From the NCBI RefSeq assembly GCF_003265225.1, contig NZ_CP022013.1, positions 1,335,001-1,399,000 of the forward strand: a DNA stretch of 64,000 nt, written 5' to 3'. This DNA comes from Mergibacter septicus (GTDB taxonomy: Bacteria > Pseudomonadota > Gammaproteobacteria > Enterobacterales > Pasteurellaceae). Shown here in pieces: positions 28,704-39,401 of the stretch. Both the position numbers and the translations under genes were made by a program. How positions within the stretch are numbered: position 1 is the first letter of the stretch; each line of letters starts with the position of its first letter. The notes beneath the pieces were generated by a model, which searched no databases, was not told the DNA's origin, and was given only the letters and a program-made list of their open reading frames with translations.

Positions 28704-29615
28704 TTAATGTTCAACTGCAGTTAAAATACATAATAATGCAGTGAGATCAGCAAAGTTTACCACAGTTTCGACCTGTTGCTGTACTTTCGGTTTCGCATGA
28801 AAGGCGATCCCTAAACTCGCTCGATGTAACATTGGTAAATCATTTGCACCATCACCTATTGCAATAGTTTGTGTTAGGGGAATATTGTAATCCTGTGCTA
28901 AAGATAGCAAAGTATCCGCTTTATATTGTGCATCTACAATCTGTCCTTTTAGCTCTCCAGTTAATACGCCATCAACAATATCTAGTTCGTTTGCCACTGT
29001 AAAATCCAACTGTAAACGTTGTTTTAGATCTTCCGTAAAATAGGTAAATCCCCCCGATGCAATTGCGATTCGCCAGCCTTTTTGTTGTAAGGTTTTTACC
29101 AAGCGAGTTAACCCCGAAGTTAATGGTAACTGTTGTCGTACCTGTTCAAGTAACTGTTCAGATTGCCCTTTTAAAGCTTGCACTCGTTGACGTAAACTTT
29201 GTTCAAAATCTAATTCTCCACGCATAGCTTGTTCTGTAATTGCTGAAACTTGCTCTCCAACGTTCGCTAATTTAGCTATTTCATCTATACATTCAATTTG
29301 AATTGCGGTGGAGTCCATATCCATAACTAATAATCCTTGGGAAAATAAAGTTGGATAAGTTTCTAACTTAGCAAAATCTATTCCCAATTGCGCTGCCCAC
29401 TGTTGAATAATGGCTAATTGTTCACTTGCAATAAGGACACAACGATATTCAAAGACGTGCCAAGTAGATAATAATGCTATTTTTGTATCCAAAGATAATA
29501 ATTCACTTAAATGTTCTGGTGTGAAAGTAGTTGAATATAAAATACATTTAGTTTGAGTTGGTAAAATATTGTTAGGCGAAAAATAATATGAATCAAAAGA
29601 GAGTTTATTTGCCAT
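28704..29615 (-). CDS. serB: Phosphoserine phosphatase
   Basis: SerB catalyses the last step of serine synthesis. The HAD-fold nucleophile loop is MDMDSTAIQIECIDEIA (Asp nucleophile, about residue 98), followed by SGGFTYF, and the metal loop GDGANDLPML near residue 255. A divergent N-terminal domain of about 90 residues precedes it, as in E. coli SerB (322 residues; here 303). It is divergent from ytjB, which neighbours serB in E. coli as well. Confidence 0.96.
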   Translation of the reverse strand: MANKLSFDSYYFSPNNILPTQTKCILYSTTFTPEHLSELLSLDTKIALLSTWHVFEYRCVLIASEQLAIIQQWAAQLGIDFAKLETYPTLFSQGLLVMDMDSTAIQIECIDEIAKLANVGEQVSAITEQAMRGELDFEQSLRQRVQALKGQSEQLLEQVRQQLPLTSGLTRLVKTLQQKGWRIAIASGGFTYFTEDLKQRLQLDFTVANELDIVDGVLTGELKGQIVDAQYKADTLLSLAQDYNIPLTQTIAIGDGANDLPMLHRASLGIAFHAKPKVQQQVETVVNFADLTALLCILTAVEH

Positions 29616-29770
29616 TATAGCCTCATTAATCTAGGATTATTTTAGTAAGTGACTAGATGATTGTTGAAAACAAAATTTCTGTTACAATTTAAACTTTTAC
29701 TTAATAACATATTTTTAGAAATATTAAAAACTATCTGATTAAATAGATACAAACTCTAGAGGTATTTAGC

Positions 29771-30415
29771 TTGCAATTTAGGAAAGAAAGAAAATATAAA
29801 TTCTGCTTATTATCTATAATTATTGGATTATGTGTGCTTATTTTAAGCATTATCCTTATCGGAGTCAGTCAATTTAAAGTAGGATCACAACAAGCCAGTA
29901 TTGAACAAGTCGCAGATCTTTCACATACCTTAGTTCGGCAACAAGCCAATCTTTTTTCTGTATTACTACTCAATAAAGCAGATAATGAAAGTCTCACTGA
30001 AAATTTATCCCGTTTCACTCAAGAAAAATTTATTGTTGATGCAAGTCTTTACAATCAAAATGGTGAACTATTAGCCCACAGTCAGCATTACCTAACTCAA
30101 CCTCACCAAGAACAACAAATAACCCAACAAGTGGTAGAGCCTATTTATTCATCATCTGGTTTAATTGGTTTTCTACGAGTTACGTTTAATGGACAATTTG
30201 GACAAGATGCAAATGAAATTTTAGATCGGCAATTTCATCGTTTATATGGACAAATCATTATTGTCTTTTTAACAGGTATATTATTCACTAGTAGTCTTCT
30301 TTATTGGAAAAGAAAACGTAGAAAAACAAATATAATCAATACATTAAATACAAGATCTACTTCACATTTAAAGCAAACCATGCCATATCATCGTCGTCGC
30401 CGTTTGTATAAATAA
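29771..30415 (+). CDS. ytjB: YtjB/Smp-family membrane protein next to serB
   Basis: A 214-residue inner-membrane protein: basic start, membrane helix at about 11-33, a periplasmic domain of about 120 residues, a second helix at about 158-178 and a basic tail ending PYHRRRRLYK. This two-helix design with HTLVRQQAN and ASLYNQNGELLAHS matches YtjB (Smp), whose gene lies divergently next to serB in enteric bacteria. Function is unknown. The start is TTG with AGAGG 8 bases upstream; no ATG alternative exists nearby. recX follows after 10 bases. Confidence 0.83.
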   Translation: MQFRKERKYKFCLLSIIIGLCVLILSIILIGVSQFKVGSQQASIEQVADLSHTLVRQQANLFSVLLLNKADNESLTENLSRFTQEKFIVDASLYNQNGELLAHSQHYLTQPHQEQQITQQVVEPIYSSSGLIGFLRVTFNGQFGQDANEILDRQFHRLYGQIIIVFLTGILFTSSLLYWKRKRRKTNIINTLNTRSTSHLKQTMPYHRRRRLYK

Positions 30416-30425
30416 AGGAACATTT

Positions 30426-30863
30426 ATGTCTATATCAGCACTCAATTACCTTATTGGATTACTTGCTCGGCGAGATTATAGTGAATATGAAATTCGTTAT
30501 AAAATGCAAGCGAAAGGTTTCTCTGATGATGATATTGATCACGCTTTATTACACTGCCAACAACGTAATTGGCAAAGTGATCAACGATTTTGTGAAAATT
30601 ACCTTTTAGCTCGTGCCCACAAAGGATATGGATTAAAACGAATAAAACAAGAATTAAAATTAAAGGGAATTACTAACCAAACTTTATCTCTAGTCTTAGA
30701 AGAACAAGAGATTAATTGGCAAGAATTAGCGATTGCTTGCTTAAAGAAGAAATTTCCTGACTATCACCACGTAAATGATCTGAAAATAAAACAAAAAATC
30801 TGGCGGTATATGTCTAATCATGGTTTTGAAACAGAAGATTTTATCCATTTAATTGGGAAATAA
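30426..30863 (+). CDS. recX: RecA regulator RecX
   Basis: RecX blocks growth of RecA filaments. The 145-residue helical-repeat protein has LLARRDYSEYEIRYKMQAKGF, ALLHCQQRNWQSDQRFCENYLLARAHKGYG and RRI-like LKRIKQELKLKGI (given in parts), then a third repeat. The length is typical. recA is not beside it; it follows ytjB with AAAGGAAC before the ATG. It ends in a terminator shared with typA. Confidence 0.93.
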   Translation: MSISALNYLIGLLARRDYSEYEIRYKMQAKGFSDDDIDHALLHCQQRNWQSDQRFCENYLLARAHKGYGLKRIKQELKLKGITNQTLSLVLEEQEINWQELAIACLKKKFPDYHHVNDLKIKQKIWRYMSNHGFETEDFIHLIGK

Positions 30864-30884
30864 CACCTCTACAATCCATTTAAA

Positions 30885-30905
30885 AAGCCCCTATTCTAGG
30901 GGCTT
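30885..30905. terminator. Bidirectional terminator between recX and typA
   Basis: AAGCCCCTA and TAGGGGCTT form a 9-bp stem with a TTC loop. On the minus strand TTTTTAAATGG follows; on the plus strand AATTTTATTT. Confidence 0.85.
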
Positions 30906-30932
30906 AATTTTATTTAATACTTAGCAGATGAA

Positions 30933-32786
30933 TTAACGTGTGCTGGTACTTGTTGTTGTACGATTAGCTCGCTTACGTTCAACTTCTGTGAGTAATTTTT
31001 TACGAATTCGTACTGAAGTTGGTGTAACTTCAACTAACTCATCATCATCTATAAATTCTAAGGCTTGCTCTAAGGTATAACGCACTGGTGGAACTAATAC
31101 AACAGCATCATCTTTTCCAGAAGCACGCATATTCGTCAATTTTTTCCCTTGTAAACAGTTTACAGTTAAATCATTAGAACGACTATGAATACCAATTATC
31201 TGTCCTTCATAAACTTCAGCACCATGCTCAATCATCAATTTACCACGTTCTTGTAAGCTAAATAAAGCATAAGCTAACGCTTTACCCGTTGCATTTGAAA
31301 TTAATACACCATTTTTACGTTGTCCAATTTCACCCGGTTTTACATCATCATAATGACTAAAACTTGAATACAACAATCCAGTACCTGAAGTCATTGTCAT
31401 AAATTCATTTCGGAAACCAATTAAACCACGACTAGGAATAATATATTCAAGGCGAGTTCTGCCTTTACCATCTGGTACCATATCTTTTACTTCACCTTTA
31501 CGGATCCCTAGTGCTTCCATCACAGATCCTTGGTGCTGTTCTTCAATATCAATGGTAACTTGTTCAAAAGGTTCTTGTTTACGCCCATCAATTTCACGGA
31601 AAATAACTTTTGGACGAGAAACGGCTAATTCATACCCTTCTCGACGCATATTTTCAATTAATACCGATAAATGCAACTCACCTCGCCCTGATACACGAAA
31701 CGCATCAGGATCTTCTGTTTCTTCCGCTCGTAAAGCAACATTATGTACTAATTCTTTATTTAAACGCTCTAAAATTTGGCGTGAGGTAACATATTTTCCT
31801 TCTTTACCACAGAATGGCGAAGTATTAACACAGAAGAACATAGTTACAGTTGGTTCATCTACTGTTAAGGCAGGTAAGGCTTCAACATGATTCACTTCAC
31901 AAATCGTATCAGAAATATTTAGTTCACCTAATCCAGTGATAGCAATAATATCACCAGCATTAGCAACATCTTCTTCAAAACGTTGTAAGCCTAAATGCCC
32001 TAATACTTGCCCAACTTTTCCGTTACGAGTTTTTCCTTCACTATCAATAATAGTAACTTGTTGATTTGGTCTGACAGAACCACGCTTAATACGTCCAATG
32101 CCAATAACACCGACATAATTATTATAATCAAGCTGAGAAATTTGCATTTGGAAAGGTTTATCTAATTCCACTTGAGGCGGTTCAACGTGTTCGATAATAG
32201 CTTCAAATAATGGAGTCATATCATTAGCAAGTGCTTCATGATCTAGTCCTGCCACACCATTTAATGCTGAAGCATAAATGATTGGGAAATCTAATTGTTC
32301 GTCTGTTGCTCCTAAGTTAACAAAAAGATCAAAAACTTGATCTACTACCCAATCAGGTCTTGCACCCGGGCGATCCACTTTATTAATAACCACGATAGGC
32401 TTTAAACCATGAGCAAAAGCTTTTTGTGTTACAAAACGAGTTTGAGGCATTGGTCCATCAAAAGCATCTACCAGTAAAAGAACGCTATCTACCATTGATA
32501 ATACACGTTCAACCTCACCACCAAAATCAGCGTGTCCCGGTGTATCGACAATATTGATTCGATAATCGTGCCAATTAATTGCTGTATTTTTCGCTAAAAT
32601 TGTAATTCCACGTTCTTTTTCCAAATCATTAGAATCCATTACTCGTTCATCTGTATCACCATTACGAGCTGCTTCTAAAGTACCTGATTGTTGTAATAAT
32701 TTATCCACCAAGGTTGTTTTACCATGGTCAACGTGAGCAATAATCGCAATATTACGAAGTTTGCTAATATCTAAGTCATTTTTCAT
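30933..32786 (-). CDS. typA: Translational GTPase TypA/BipA
   Basis: A ribosome-binding GTPase needed for growth at low temperature and ribosome assembly. The G domain shows [15 protein letters not shown], the switch [14 protein letters not shown] and NKVD; the later domains include [17 protein letters not shown]. The length of 617 residues is near the E. coli protein (607). It is divergent from glnA, an arrangement conserved in gammaproteobacteria. The C-terminus is rich in Thr, Ser and Arg ([10 protein letters not shown]). Confidence 0.98.
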   Translation of the reverse strand: MKNDLDISKLRNIAIIAHVDHGKTTLVDKLLQQSGTLEAARNGDTDERVMDSNDLEKERGITILAKNTAINWHDYRINIVDTPGHADFGGEVERVLSMVDSVLLLVDAFDGPMPQTRFVTQKAFAHGLKPIVVINKVDRPGARPDWVVDQVFDLFVNLGATDEQLDFPIIYASALNGVAGLDHEALANDMTPLFEAIIEHVEPPQVELDKPFQMQISQLDYNNYVGVIGIGRIKRGSVRPNQQVTIIDSEGKTRNGKVGQVLGHLGLQRFEEDVANAGDIIAITGLGELNISDTICEVNHVEALPALTVDEPTVTMFFCVNTSPFCGKEGKYVTSRQILERLNKELVHNVALRAEETEDPDAFRVSGRGELHLSVLIENMRREGYELAVSRPKVIFREIDGRKQEPFEQVTIDIEEQHQGSVMEALGIRKGEVKDMVPDGKGRTRLEYIIPSRGLIGFRNEFMTMTSGTGLLYSSFSHYDDVKPGEIGQRKNGVLISNATGKALAYALFSLQERGKLMIEHGAEVYEGQIIGIHSRSNDLTVNCLQGKKLTNMRASGKDDAVVLVPPVRYTLEQALEFIDDDELVEVTPTSVRIRKKLLTEVERKRANRTTTSTSTR

Positions 32787-33074
32787 ATAGAATCTTTATT
32801 TAAAAATTATTTAATTGAGTATCTGACAACCAAACCGTATTATTCTGTTTTGGATCTCGATAAAGTGTGAAAGACCGTAAAGTATACAGATTTTTATGCT
32901 TTTCGGCTATCAAATAATTGCAAAATAGAAAAACCAATTTGTAATAAAAAAAATTAAATTTTATACGAAAAAATCATTTTATTTTTCAAAAAAATAAGCT
33001 ATTGTTTAGTTGATTTTCAATCATTTCCTTTCATTTTTATAAATTAACTACTCTAAATTAAGAAGGATATTACT

Positions 33075-34496
33075 ATGGCAAACACACAAGCAATTGAAAA
33101 TGTTTTTAACCTAATTGAAGAATTCGATATTAAATTTGTTGACTTACGCTTCACTGATATAAAAGGTAAAGAACAACATGTTTCTATTCCCGTTAGTGCC
33201 GTTGATGAAGATTTCTTTGAAGATGGGAAAATGTTTGATGGTTCCTCTATTGCAGGTTGGAAAACAATCAATAAATCAGATATGGTTCTCATGCCTATCG
33301 CTGAATCTGCCTTAATCGATCCATTTTTTTCTATTCCAACCCTCTCAATCCGTTGTGATGTGTATGAGCCTACAACAATGCAAGGTTATGATCGTGATCC
33401 TCGTTCTATTGCAATAAGAGCGGAAGAATATTTAAAAGCCTCTGGTATTGCAGATACGGTTTTAGTTGGTCCTGAACCTGAATTTTTTATCTTTGATGAT
33501 ATTCGCTATAAAACAGGTATGAGTGGTTGCTCCTATCAAATTGATGATATTGAAGCAAGTTGGAATACCGATAAAAAATATGAAGGAGGGAATAAAGGTC
33601 ATCGTCCTGCAACTAAAGGGGGATATTTCCCAGTTCCGCCCGTTGATTCTTCACAAGATTTACGCTCTGAAATGTGTTTAGTAATGGAAGAAATGGGGCT
33701 AGTGATTGAAGCGCATCACCATGAAGTTGCAACTGCAGGACAAAATGAAATAGCCTGCCGTTTTAATACCCTAACGTTAAAAGCAGATGAAACACAAATC
33801 TATAAATACGTTGTCCATAATGTTGCCTATGAACATGGTAAAACCGCTTGCTTTATGCCAAAGCCACTCTTCGGTGATAATGGTTCAGGTATGCATTGCC
33901 ATCTGTCTCTAAGTAAAGATGGCGTAAACCTATTTTCTGGTGATAAATACGCTGGTTTATCTGAATTAGCTTTATTCTTTATCGGTGGTGTAATCAAACA
34001 TGCTAAAGCATTAAATGCTTTCACTAATCCAACAACTAATTCATATAAACGTTTAGTTCCGGGCTATGAAGCTCCTGTGTTACTTGCTTATTCTGCAAGT
34101 AATCGTTCTGCTTCAATTCGTATTCCAACCGTTTCTAGCCCGAAAGCTCGCCGAATTGAAGTCCGTTTCCCAGATCCCGGTGCAAACCCATATTTAGCAT
34201 TCTCTGCACTATTAATGGCTGGTTTAGATGGTATTATCAATAAAATCCATCCTGGTGATGCAATGGATAAAAACCTCTACAATCTACCACCTGAAGAACT
34301 TCAACAAGTTCCACATGTTGCTGGTTCGTTAGAAGAAGCTCTAAACGCCTTAGCCACAGATCACGATTTCTTAACCCGTGGTGGTGTATTCAGCCAAGAC
34401 TTTATTGAGGCTTATATTGACTTAAAAGCAAAAGATGTTGAACGTCTGCGAATGCTACCTCATCCTGTTGAATTTGAAATGTACTACTCACTATAA
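33075..34496 (+). CDS. glnA: Glutamine synthetase type I
   Basis: GlnA condenses ammonia and glutamate using ATP. The 473-residue protein has [19 protein letters not shown], the active-site [22 protein letters not shown] and [25 protein letters not shown] (in parts). The adenylylation region [11 protein letters not shown] keeps the target Tyr, so GlnE-type control is possible. No ntrB or ntrC gene follows. AAGAAGGATATT lies before the ATG. A strong terminator follows. The 288-base gap to typA shows no clear NtrC-type or other operator. Confidence 0.98.
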   Translation: MANTQAIENVFNLIEEFDIKFVDLRFTDIKGKEQHVSIPVSAVDEDFFEDGKMFDGSSIAGWKTINKSDMVLMPIAESALIDPFFSIPTLSIRCDVYEPTTMQGYDRDPRSIAIRAEEYLKASGIADTVLVGPEPEFFIFDDIRYKTGMSGCSYQIDDIEASWNTDKKYEGGNKGHRPATKGGYFPVPPVDSSQDLRSEMCLVMEEMGLVIEAHHHEVATAGQNEIACRFNTLTLKADETQIYKYVVHNVAYEHGKTACFMPKPLFGDNGSGMHCHLSLSKDGVNLFSGDKYAGLSELALFFIGGVIKHAKALNAFTNPTTNSYKRLVPGYEAPVLLAYSASNRSASIRIPTVSSPKARRIEVRFPDPGANPYLAFSALLMAGLDGIINKIHPGDAMDKNLYNLPPEELQQVPHVAGSLEEALNALATDHDFLTRGGVFSQDFIEAYIDLKAKDVERLRMLPHPVEFEMYYSL

Positions 34497-34502
34497 CACC
34501 AA

Positions 34503-34534
34503 GATAGGGCAAAAGTTTTTTGCCCTATCCTTTT
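34503..34534 (+). terminator. Terminator of glnA
   Basis: GATAGGGCAAAA pairs with TTTTGCCCTATC (12 bp) around a 3-nt loop, followed by CTTTTATTT. It lies 7 bases after the glnA stop. Confidence 0.88.
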
Positions 34535-34695
34535 ATTTCCTTGAAATAAAACATAATTATTCTGTTAAAGCTATAACTCACCTGTTATACTCACAACCTT
34601 AACGATTAAAAGACTAAATACAGTAGTTTAATTGTTTTCTATATCTTACTTATTTGAATTATCTCGCCTTATTTAGGCTTTGGAGGACTCGAAAA

Positions 34696-35742
34696 TTGAA
34701 ATCTCTATTCACTAAATCTATCACTGCTTGTACTCTTGCATTTTTTACCCTACTTAGTACTCCTCTCTTAGCAGCTGAAAAACTCTATGTCTATAATTGG
34801 ACTGAATACATTCCACCTTCACTATTAAAACAATTTACACAAGAAACAGGAATTGAAGTTATCTATTCAACCTTTGAAAGTAACGAAGAAATGTATTCAA
34901 AACTCAAATTAACTGGAAGTGGTAGTTACGATCTTATTTTTCCATCAAGTTACTATGTAGGTAAAATGGCAAAAGAAGGAATGTTAGCTAAATTAGATAA
35001 AAGTAAAATTCATAACCTTGCTAACATTAACTTAAGTGTTTTAAATAAAGATTTCGATCCAAATAATCAATATTCTCTACCTTATGTTTACGGTATGACT
35101 GGCATTGCTGTCAATGCTGCCGATATTGATCCTAAAAAAATAACCAGTTGGGCTGACTTATGGAATCCAGAGTATCGAGGTCGAGTCCTATTAACCGCTG
35201 ATTCTCGAGAAGTATTTCATATCGCTTTATTATTACAAGGGAGCTCTCCAAATACTCAAAACCCACAAGAGATTAAAGAGGCTTATCAACGCTTAAAAAA
35301 ATTAATGCCTAATGTGTTAGCCTTTAACTCAGACTCTCCAGAAGTTCCTTATTTACAGGGCGAAACTGAAATCGGTATGATCTGGAACGGTTCTGCATTC
35401 CGAGCTGAAAAAGAAAATCCAAATATCCGTTTTGTCTATCCGCAAGAAGGGGCTATTCTTTGGATGGATAATTATGCGATTCCCAAAGATGCTAAGCATA
35501 AAGATGCGGCTTATAAATTTATTGACTTTATGCTGCGTCCTGAAAGTGCCAAAGCAATGATTGAAAGTATGGGATTCTCAACCCCAAATGAAAAAGTAAA
35601 AACGCTATTATCACCTGAAGATGCAACAAATCCTGTCTTATTCCCACCTGAACAGGAAATTAACAAAGCTATCCTACAAGCCGATGTTGGGAATGCAATA
35701 GATACTTATGAGCGATATTGGGAAAAATTAAAAACAGATTAA
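34696..35742 (+). CDS. potD: Spermidine/putrescine-binding periplasmic protein (orphan PotD)
   Basis: A periplasmic solute-binding protein for polyamine ABC import. Signal peptide is about residues 1-27 (ending PLLAAEK). The mature protein shows [45 protein letters not shown]-type [16 protein letters not shown], and [24 protein letters not shown] (in parts). I choose TTG at 34696 because GGAGG lies 9 bases before it; this gives 348 residues, equal to E. coli PotD. No potABC genes are adjacent, so it must serve a transporter encoded elsewhere. Confidence 0.93.
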   Translation: MKSLFTKSITACTLAFFTLLSTPLLAAEKLYVYNWTEYIPPSLLKQFTQETGIEVIYSTFESNEEMYSKLKLTGSGSYDLIFPSSYYVGKMAKEGMLAKLDKSKIHNLANINLSVLNKDFDPNNQYSLPYVYGMTGIAVNAADIDPKKITSWADLWNPEYRGRVLLTADSREVFHIALLLQGSSPNTQNPQEIKEAYQRLKKLMPNVLAFNSDSPEVPYLQGETEIGMIWNGSAFRAEKENPNIRFVYPQEGAILWMDNYAIPKDAKHKDAAYKFIDFMLRPESAKAMIESMGFSTPNEKVKTLLSPEDATNPVLFPPEQEINKAILQADVGNAIDTYERYWEKLKTD

Positions 35743-35770
35743 TTTTTACAATTTTACTAACTAACCCACT

Positions 35771-35800
35771 CTGCCACTTATTCAAACAAATAAGTGGCAG
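35771..35800 (+). terminator. Stem-loop after potD
   Basis: CTGCCACTTATT and AATAAGTGGCAG form a 12-bp perfect stem with a 6-nt loop. No T run follows, so it may act as an RNA-stabilising 3' hairpin or leaky terminator before menC. Confidence 0.6.
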
Positions 35801-35831
35801 CATCCTCTAATACTAGCTAAGGAACACGAAA

Positions 35832-36824
35832 ATGAGCATACGTAGTTATCACCTCTATCGTTATACCATTCCGATGGATTCACAAGTTATATTACGTAAC
35901 CGTTTTTTAAAACAACGTGAAGGATTACTCGTCCAGATTAAATGTGATCAAGCGGAAGGATGGGGAGAAATTGCACCTTTACCTGAATTTAGTAGTGAAA
36001 CTTTAGAACAAGCTCAACAGCAAACAATAGAATGGTTACAAAACTGGGATCTGGCACGCACCCAACAACAAAAATTACCTTTTGATGGCCTATCCCCTTC
36101 AGTCGCATTTGGATTAAGTTGTGCAATGGCAGAGTTAAAAGACCAACTAACCCCAAATGCAAATTACCAAGTCGCTCCTCTTTGCTATGGCGATCCTGAT
36201 CAACTTTACACAAAATTAGAACAACTGAATGGTAAAAAAATTGCCAAAATTAAAGTTGGCTTATATGAAGCGAATCGTGACGGGCTTATTGCTGATATGC
36301 TATTAGAGGCAATCCCAGATCTATCTCTACGTTTAGATGCAAACCGTTCTTGGAGCTTAGAAAAAGCATTAATGTTTGCAAAATATGTAAAACCAGAACA
36401 TCGCCATCGTATTCAATTTGTTGAAGAACCTTGCAAAACAATGACTCTTAGCCGACAATTTGCGACAGAAACAGGAATTGCTATTGCTTGGGACGAAAGT
36501 GTTAGAGAAAAAAATTTCCATCTCATTTCTGAACCTCAACTAAATGCAATAATTATCAAACCAACACTAATAGGTTCCTTAGAAAAATGTATTAGTCTAA
36601 TTCAACAAGCAAAAACACTTGGAATTGAAGCGATTATTAGCTCAAGTCTTGAAAGTAGTTTTGGTTTGAGTCAACTTGCTCGCATTGCTCAGCAATATAC
36701 TCCTGATACCATTCCGGGCTTAGATACCTTAGATCTGATGAAAGTACAAATAGTACGTCCTTGGTTAAATTCAACACTACCACTGGTCGGACTTGAAAGT
36801 GAATATATTGATAAAATTTTATAA
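35832..36824 (+). CDS. menC: o-Succinylbenzoate synthase (menaquinone pathway)
   Basis: An enolase-superfamily dehydratase acting in menaquinone synthesis. Active-site residues are visible: Lys pair in AKIKVGLYE, Asp in RLDANRSW, Glu in QFVEEPCK, Asp in AWDESV, and Lys in IIIKPTLIG. Length is 330 residues (E. coli 320). AAGGAACACG precedes the ATG. It leads the menC-aroQ-accB-accC array known from Haemophilus, although each gap is 80-95 bases and an operon is not certain. Confidence 0.95.
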   Translation: MSIRSYHLYRYTIPMDSQVILRNRFLKQREGLLVQIKCDQAEGWGEIAPLPEFSSETLEQAQQQTIEWLQNWDLARTQQQKLPFDGLSPSVAFGLSCAMAELKDQLTPNANYQVAPLCYGDPDQLYTKLEQLNGKKIAKIKVGLYEANRDGLIADMLLEAIPDLSLRLDANRSWSLEKALMFAKYVKPEHRHRIQFVEEPCKTMTLSRQFATETGIAIAWDESVREKNFHLISEPQLNAIIIKPTLIGSLEKCISLIQQAKTLGIEAIISSSLESSFGLSQLARIAQQYTPDTIPGLDTLDLMKVQIVRPWLNSTLPLVGLESEYIDKIL

Positions 36825-36907
36825 TTTAATGATTTAAAATATAATTAATCGTTTTACTTAACTAAACTTAGAATTAATCCTCACCAGATATTAAAATAGG
36901 ATAAGTT

Positions 36908-37369
36908 ATGGCGTTTCAAATCTTACTATTAAATGGTCCAAACTTAAATATGCTAGGAAAGCGAGAGCCAAACCATTATGGAAACCAAACTTTACAAAAT
37001 ATTGAGGAAAATCTCCATTGTTTAGCTAACAAGTTAGGCATTACTCTCTCTTGTTTTCAAAGCAATAGTGAAGAAAAGTTACTAGAAAAAATTCATCAAT
37101 CATTTCAACAAATTGATTTTATTTTGATTAACCCAGCTGCCTTTACTCATACTAGTGTTGCCTTACGTGATGCCTTACTTGCTGTTGATATTCCTTTTGT
37201 TGAAATTCACCTTTCTAATGTACATCGCCGAGAACCATTTCGCCACCATTCCTACCTGAGTGATATTGCAGTCGGTGTTATCTGTGGTTTAGGGGAAAAA
37301 GGCTATCATTATGGATTAGAATTTGCGTACAATTATCTTACAAAAAGAAAGCAAAATTCATCAAAATAA
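36908..37369 (+). CDS. aroQ: 3-Dehydroquinate dehydratase, type II
   Basis: AroQ forms 3-dehydroshikimate in the shikimate pathway. The 153-residue protein has [19 protein letters not shown] (Arg and Tyr of the active site), [17 protein letters not shown] and [20 protein letters not shown] with the catalytic His. All are hallmarks of the dodecameric type II enzyme. AGGATAAGTT precedes the ATG. It is located just before accB, as in Haemophilus. Confidence 0.97.
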   Translation: MAFQILLLNGPNLNMLGKREPNHYGNQTLQNIEENLHCLANKLGITLSCFQSNSEEKLLEKIHQSFQQIDFILINPAAFTHTSVALRDALLAVDIPFVEIHLSNVHRREPFRHHSYLSDIAVGVICGLGEKGYHYGLEFAYNYLTKRKQNSSK

Positions 37370-37462
37370 GAGAAAATAGTCGCTAAATTAATAAAATTCA
37401 GGTAATCTCGCTTCCACGCAATTACCGAGAAAATTACTTTTATAGAAACAGGAATTAAATCT

Positions 37463-37918
37463 ATGGATATTCGTAAAATTAAAAAATTAATCGAGCTAGT
37501 TGAAGAATCAGGCATTATGGAACTAGAAATCTCAGAAGGTGAGGAGTCTGTTCGCATTAACCGAGGAGCAACGACTGCACCTGTTGCTGCTCAATACACT
37601 ATCCCTGCTCCAGCACCAGTTGCTGCACCTGCAACACCTTCCCCTGTCACCCCAGCAGCCACAGAAAAACCAGCAGAAATCAGTGGGCATATTGTACGTT
37701 CTCCAATGGTGGGGACTTTCTATCGTAGTCCGAGTCCAGAAGCCGATCCTTTTGTAGAAGTAGGAAGTAGTGTCAAAGTTGGCGATACACTTTGTATTGT
37801 TGAAGCGATGAAAATGATGAATCGTATTGAAGCAGATAAATCAGGTGTAATCAAAGCAATCTTAGTCAATAATGGTGATGCAGTTGAATTTGATGCTAAA
37901 TTAATTGTCATTGAATAA
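37463..37918 (+). CDS. accB: Biotin carboxyl carrier protein of acetyl-CoA carboxylase
   Basis: AccB carries biotin between the carboxylase and transferase halves of acetyl-CoA carboxylase, the first step of fatty-acid synthesis. The 151-residue protein has an N-terminal helix region, a Pro/Ala-rich linker (about residues 45-78) and a biotinyl domain. That domain contains [22 protein letters not shown] (in part), and [10 protein letters not shown] with the biotinylated Lys (about residue 117). accC follows after a 76-base gap holding a stem-loop. Confidence 0.98.
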   Translation: MDIRKIKKLIELVEESGIMELEISEGEESVRINRGATTAPVAAQYTIPAPAPVAAPATPSPVTPAATEKPAEISGHIVRSPMVGTFYRSPSPEADPFVEVGSSVKVGDTLCIVEAMKMMNRIEADKSGVIKAILVNNGDAVEFDAKLIVIE

Positions 37919-37936
37919 TCCTCAATTCAAATTAAT

Positions 37937-37971
37937 AAAGTGCATTTACCACTAAATTTTAAATGCACTTT
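37937..37971 (+). promoter_or_regulatory. Stem-loop between accB and accC
   Basis: AAAGTGCATTT (37937-37947) pairs with AAATGCACTTT (37961-37971), an 11-bp perfect stem with a 13-nt loop. T residues in the 3' arm give it terminator character. It may attenuate accC relative to accB or protect accB mRNA. Confidence 0.6.
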
Positions 37972-37994
37972 TAATCTTAAAATGGATACAGCTT

Positions 37995-39341
37995 ATGTTA
38001 GAAAAAGTAGTAATCGCCAACCGTGGAGAAATAGCTCTCCGAATTTTACGGGCATGTAAAGAACTAGGCATCAAAACAGTTGCCGTCCATTCAACTGCAG
38101 ATCGTGATCTGAAACATGTCCTACTTGCAGATGAAACTATTTGTATTGGTCCTGCACCTTCAGCCAAAAGTTACCTTAATATTCCAGCCATCATCGCTGC
38201 TGCAGAAGTAACAGGTGCTGATGCTATTCATCCTGGCTATGGTTTCTTATCTGAAAATGCTGATTTTGCAGAACAAGTAGAACGTTCAGGCTTTACTTTT
38301 ATTGGCCCTACCGCTGAAGTTATCCGCTTGATGGGAGATAAAGTATCTGCCATTAAAGCAATGAAAAAAGCAGGTGTACCTTGTGTTCCGGGTTCAGATG
38401 GACCAGTTGGTTCAGATATTGCAAAAAATAAAGAAATTGCACAACGTATTGGCTACCCAATTATCATTAAAGCATCTGGTGGTGGTGGTGGACGTGGTAT
38501 GCGTGTTGTTCGCCAAGCTGAAAATCTAGAAGAAGCTATTGCAATGACCAAAGCTGAAGCTAAAGCTGCCTTTAATAATGATATGGTATATATGGAAAAA
38601 TATTTAGAAAATCCTCGCCATATTGAAATTCAAGTTTTAGCTGATACGCATGGCAATGCCATTTATCTTGCAGAACGAGATTGTTCAATGCAACGTCGTC
38701 ACCAAAAAGTTGTTGAAGAAGCACCAGCACCCGGCATTACAGAAGAATTACGCCGTTATATCGGTGAACGTTGTGCCAACGCCTGTATTGAAATTGGCTA
38801 TCGTGGTGCTGGTACATTTGAATTCTTATATGAAAATGGTGAATTTTACTTTATTGAAATGAACACCCGTATTCAAGTTGAACATCCTGTTACTGAAATG
38901 ATCACTGGTGTTGATCTCGTTAAAGAACAACTACGCATTGCTGCTGGTTTACCATTATCTTTTAAACAAGAAGATATTCAAGTACGAGGACATGCGATTG
39001 AATGCCGTATTAATGCTGAAGATCCGAAAACGTTCTTCCCATCTCCGGGAACTATTGCTCATTTACACCCTGCTGGTGGGTTGGGTATTCGTTGGGATTC
39101 GCATATCTATGGTGGCTATACAGTACCACCTCACTATGACTCGATGATTGCTAAATTAATCAGCTATGGTGAAAACAGAGAAGTGGCAATTCGTCGTATG
39201 CAACAAGCACTATCAGAAACAATCATTGATGGAATTAAAACCAACATTCCATTGCACGATCAAATCTTAACCGATGAAAACTTCCAAGCAGGTGGAACAA
39301 ATATCCATTACTTAGAGAAAAAATTAGGTTTGCACGATTAA
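37995..39341 (+). CDS. accC: Biotin carboxylase subunit of acetyl-CoA carboxylase
   Basis: AccC carboxylates the biotin on AccB with ATP and bicarbonate. The 448-residue ATP-grasp enzyme has [13 protein letters not shown] at the start, the Gly-rich lid [14 protein letters not shown] (about residue 160), [20 protein letters not shown] and [14 protein letters not shown]. Length equals the E. coli enzyme (449). Its start is 76 bases after accB. A 14-bp stem terminator follows. Confidence 0.98.
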   Translation: MLEKVVIANRGEIALRILRACKELGIKTVAVHSTADRDLKHVLLADETICIGPAPSAKSYLNIPAIIAAAEVTGADAIHPGYGFLSENADFAEQVERSGFTFIGPTAEVIRLMGDKVSAIKAMKKAGVPCVPGSDGPVGSDIAKNKEIAQRIGYPIIIKASGGGGGRGMRVVRQAENLEEAIAMTKAEAKAAFNNDMVYMEKYLENPRHIEIQVLADTHGNAIYLAERDCSMQRRHQKVVEEAPAPGITEELRRYIGERCANACIEIGYRGAGTFEFLYENGEFYFIEMNTRIQVEHPVTEMITGVDLVKEQLRIAAGLPLSFKQEDIQVRGHAIECRINAEDPKTFFPSPGTIAHLHPAGGLGIRWDSHIYGGYTVPPHYDSMIAKLISYGENREVAIRRMQQALSETIIDGIKTNIPLHDQILTDENFQAGGTNIHYLEKKLGLHD

Positions 39342-39352
39342 TTATTTGATCA

Positions 39353-39388
39353 AACAAAACCACGATAATAAATCGTGGTTTTGTTATT
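39353..39388 (+). terminator. Terminator of accC
   Basis: AACAAAACCACGAT (39353-39366) pairs with ATCGTGGTTTTGTT (39372-39385), loop 5 nt, then ATTTAAG. It lies 11 bases after the accC stop. Confidence 0.8.
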
Positions 39389-39401
39389 TAAGACTAATAA
39401 T

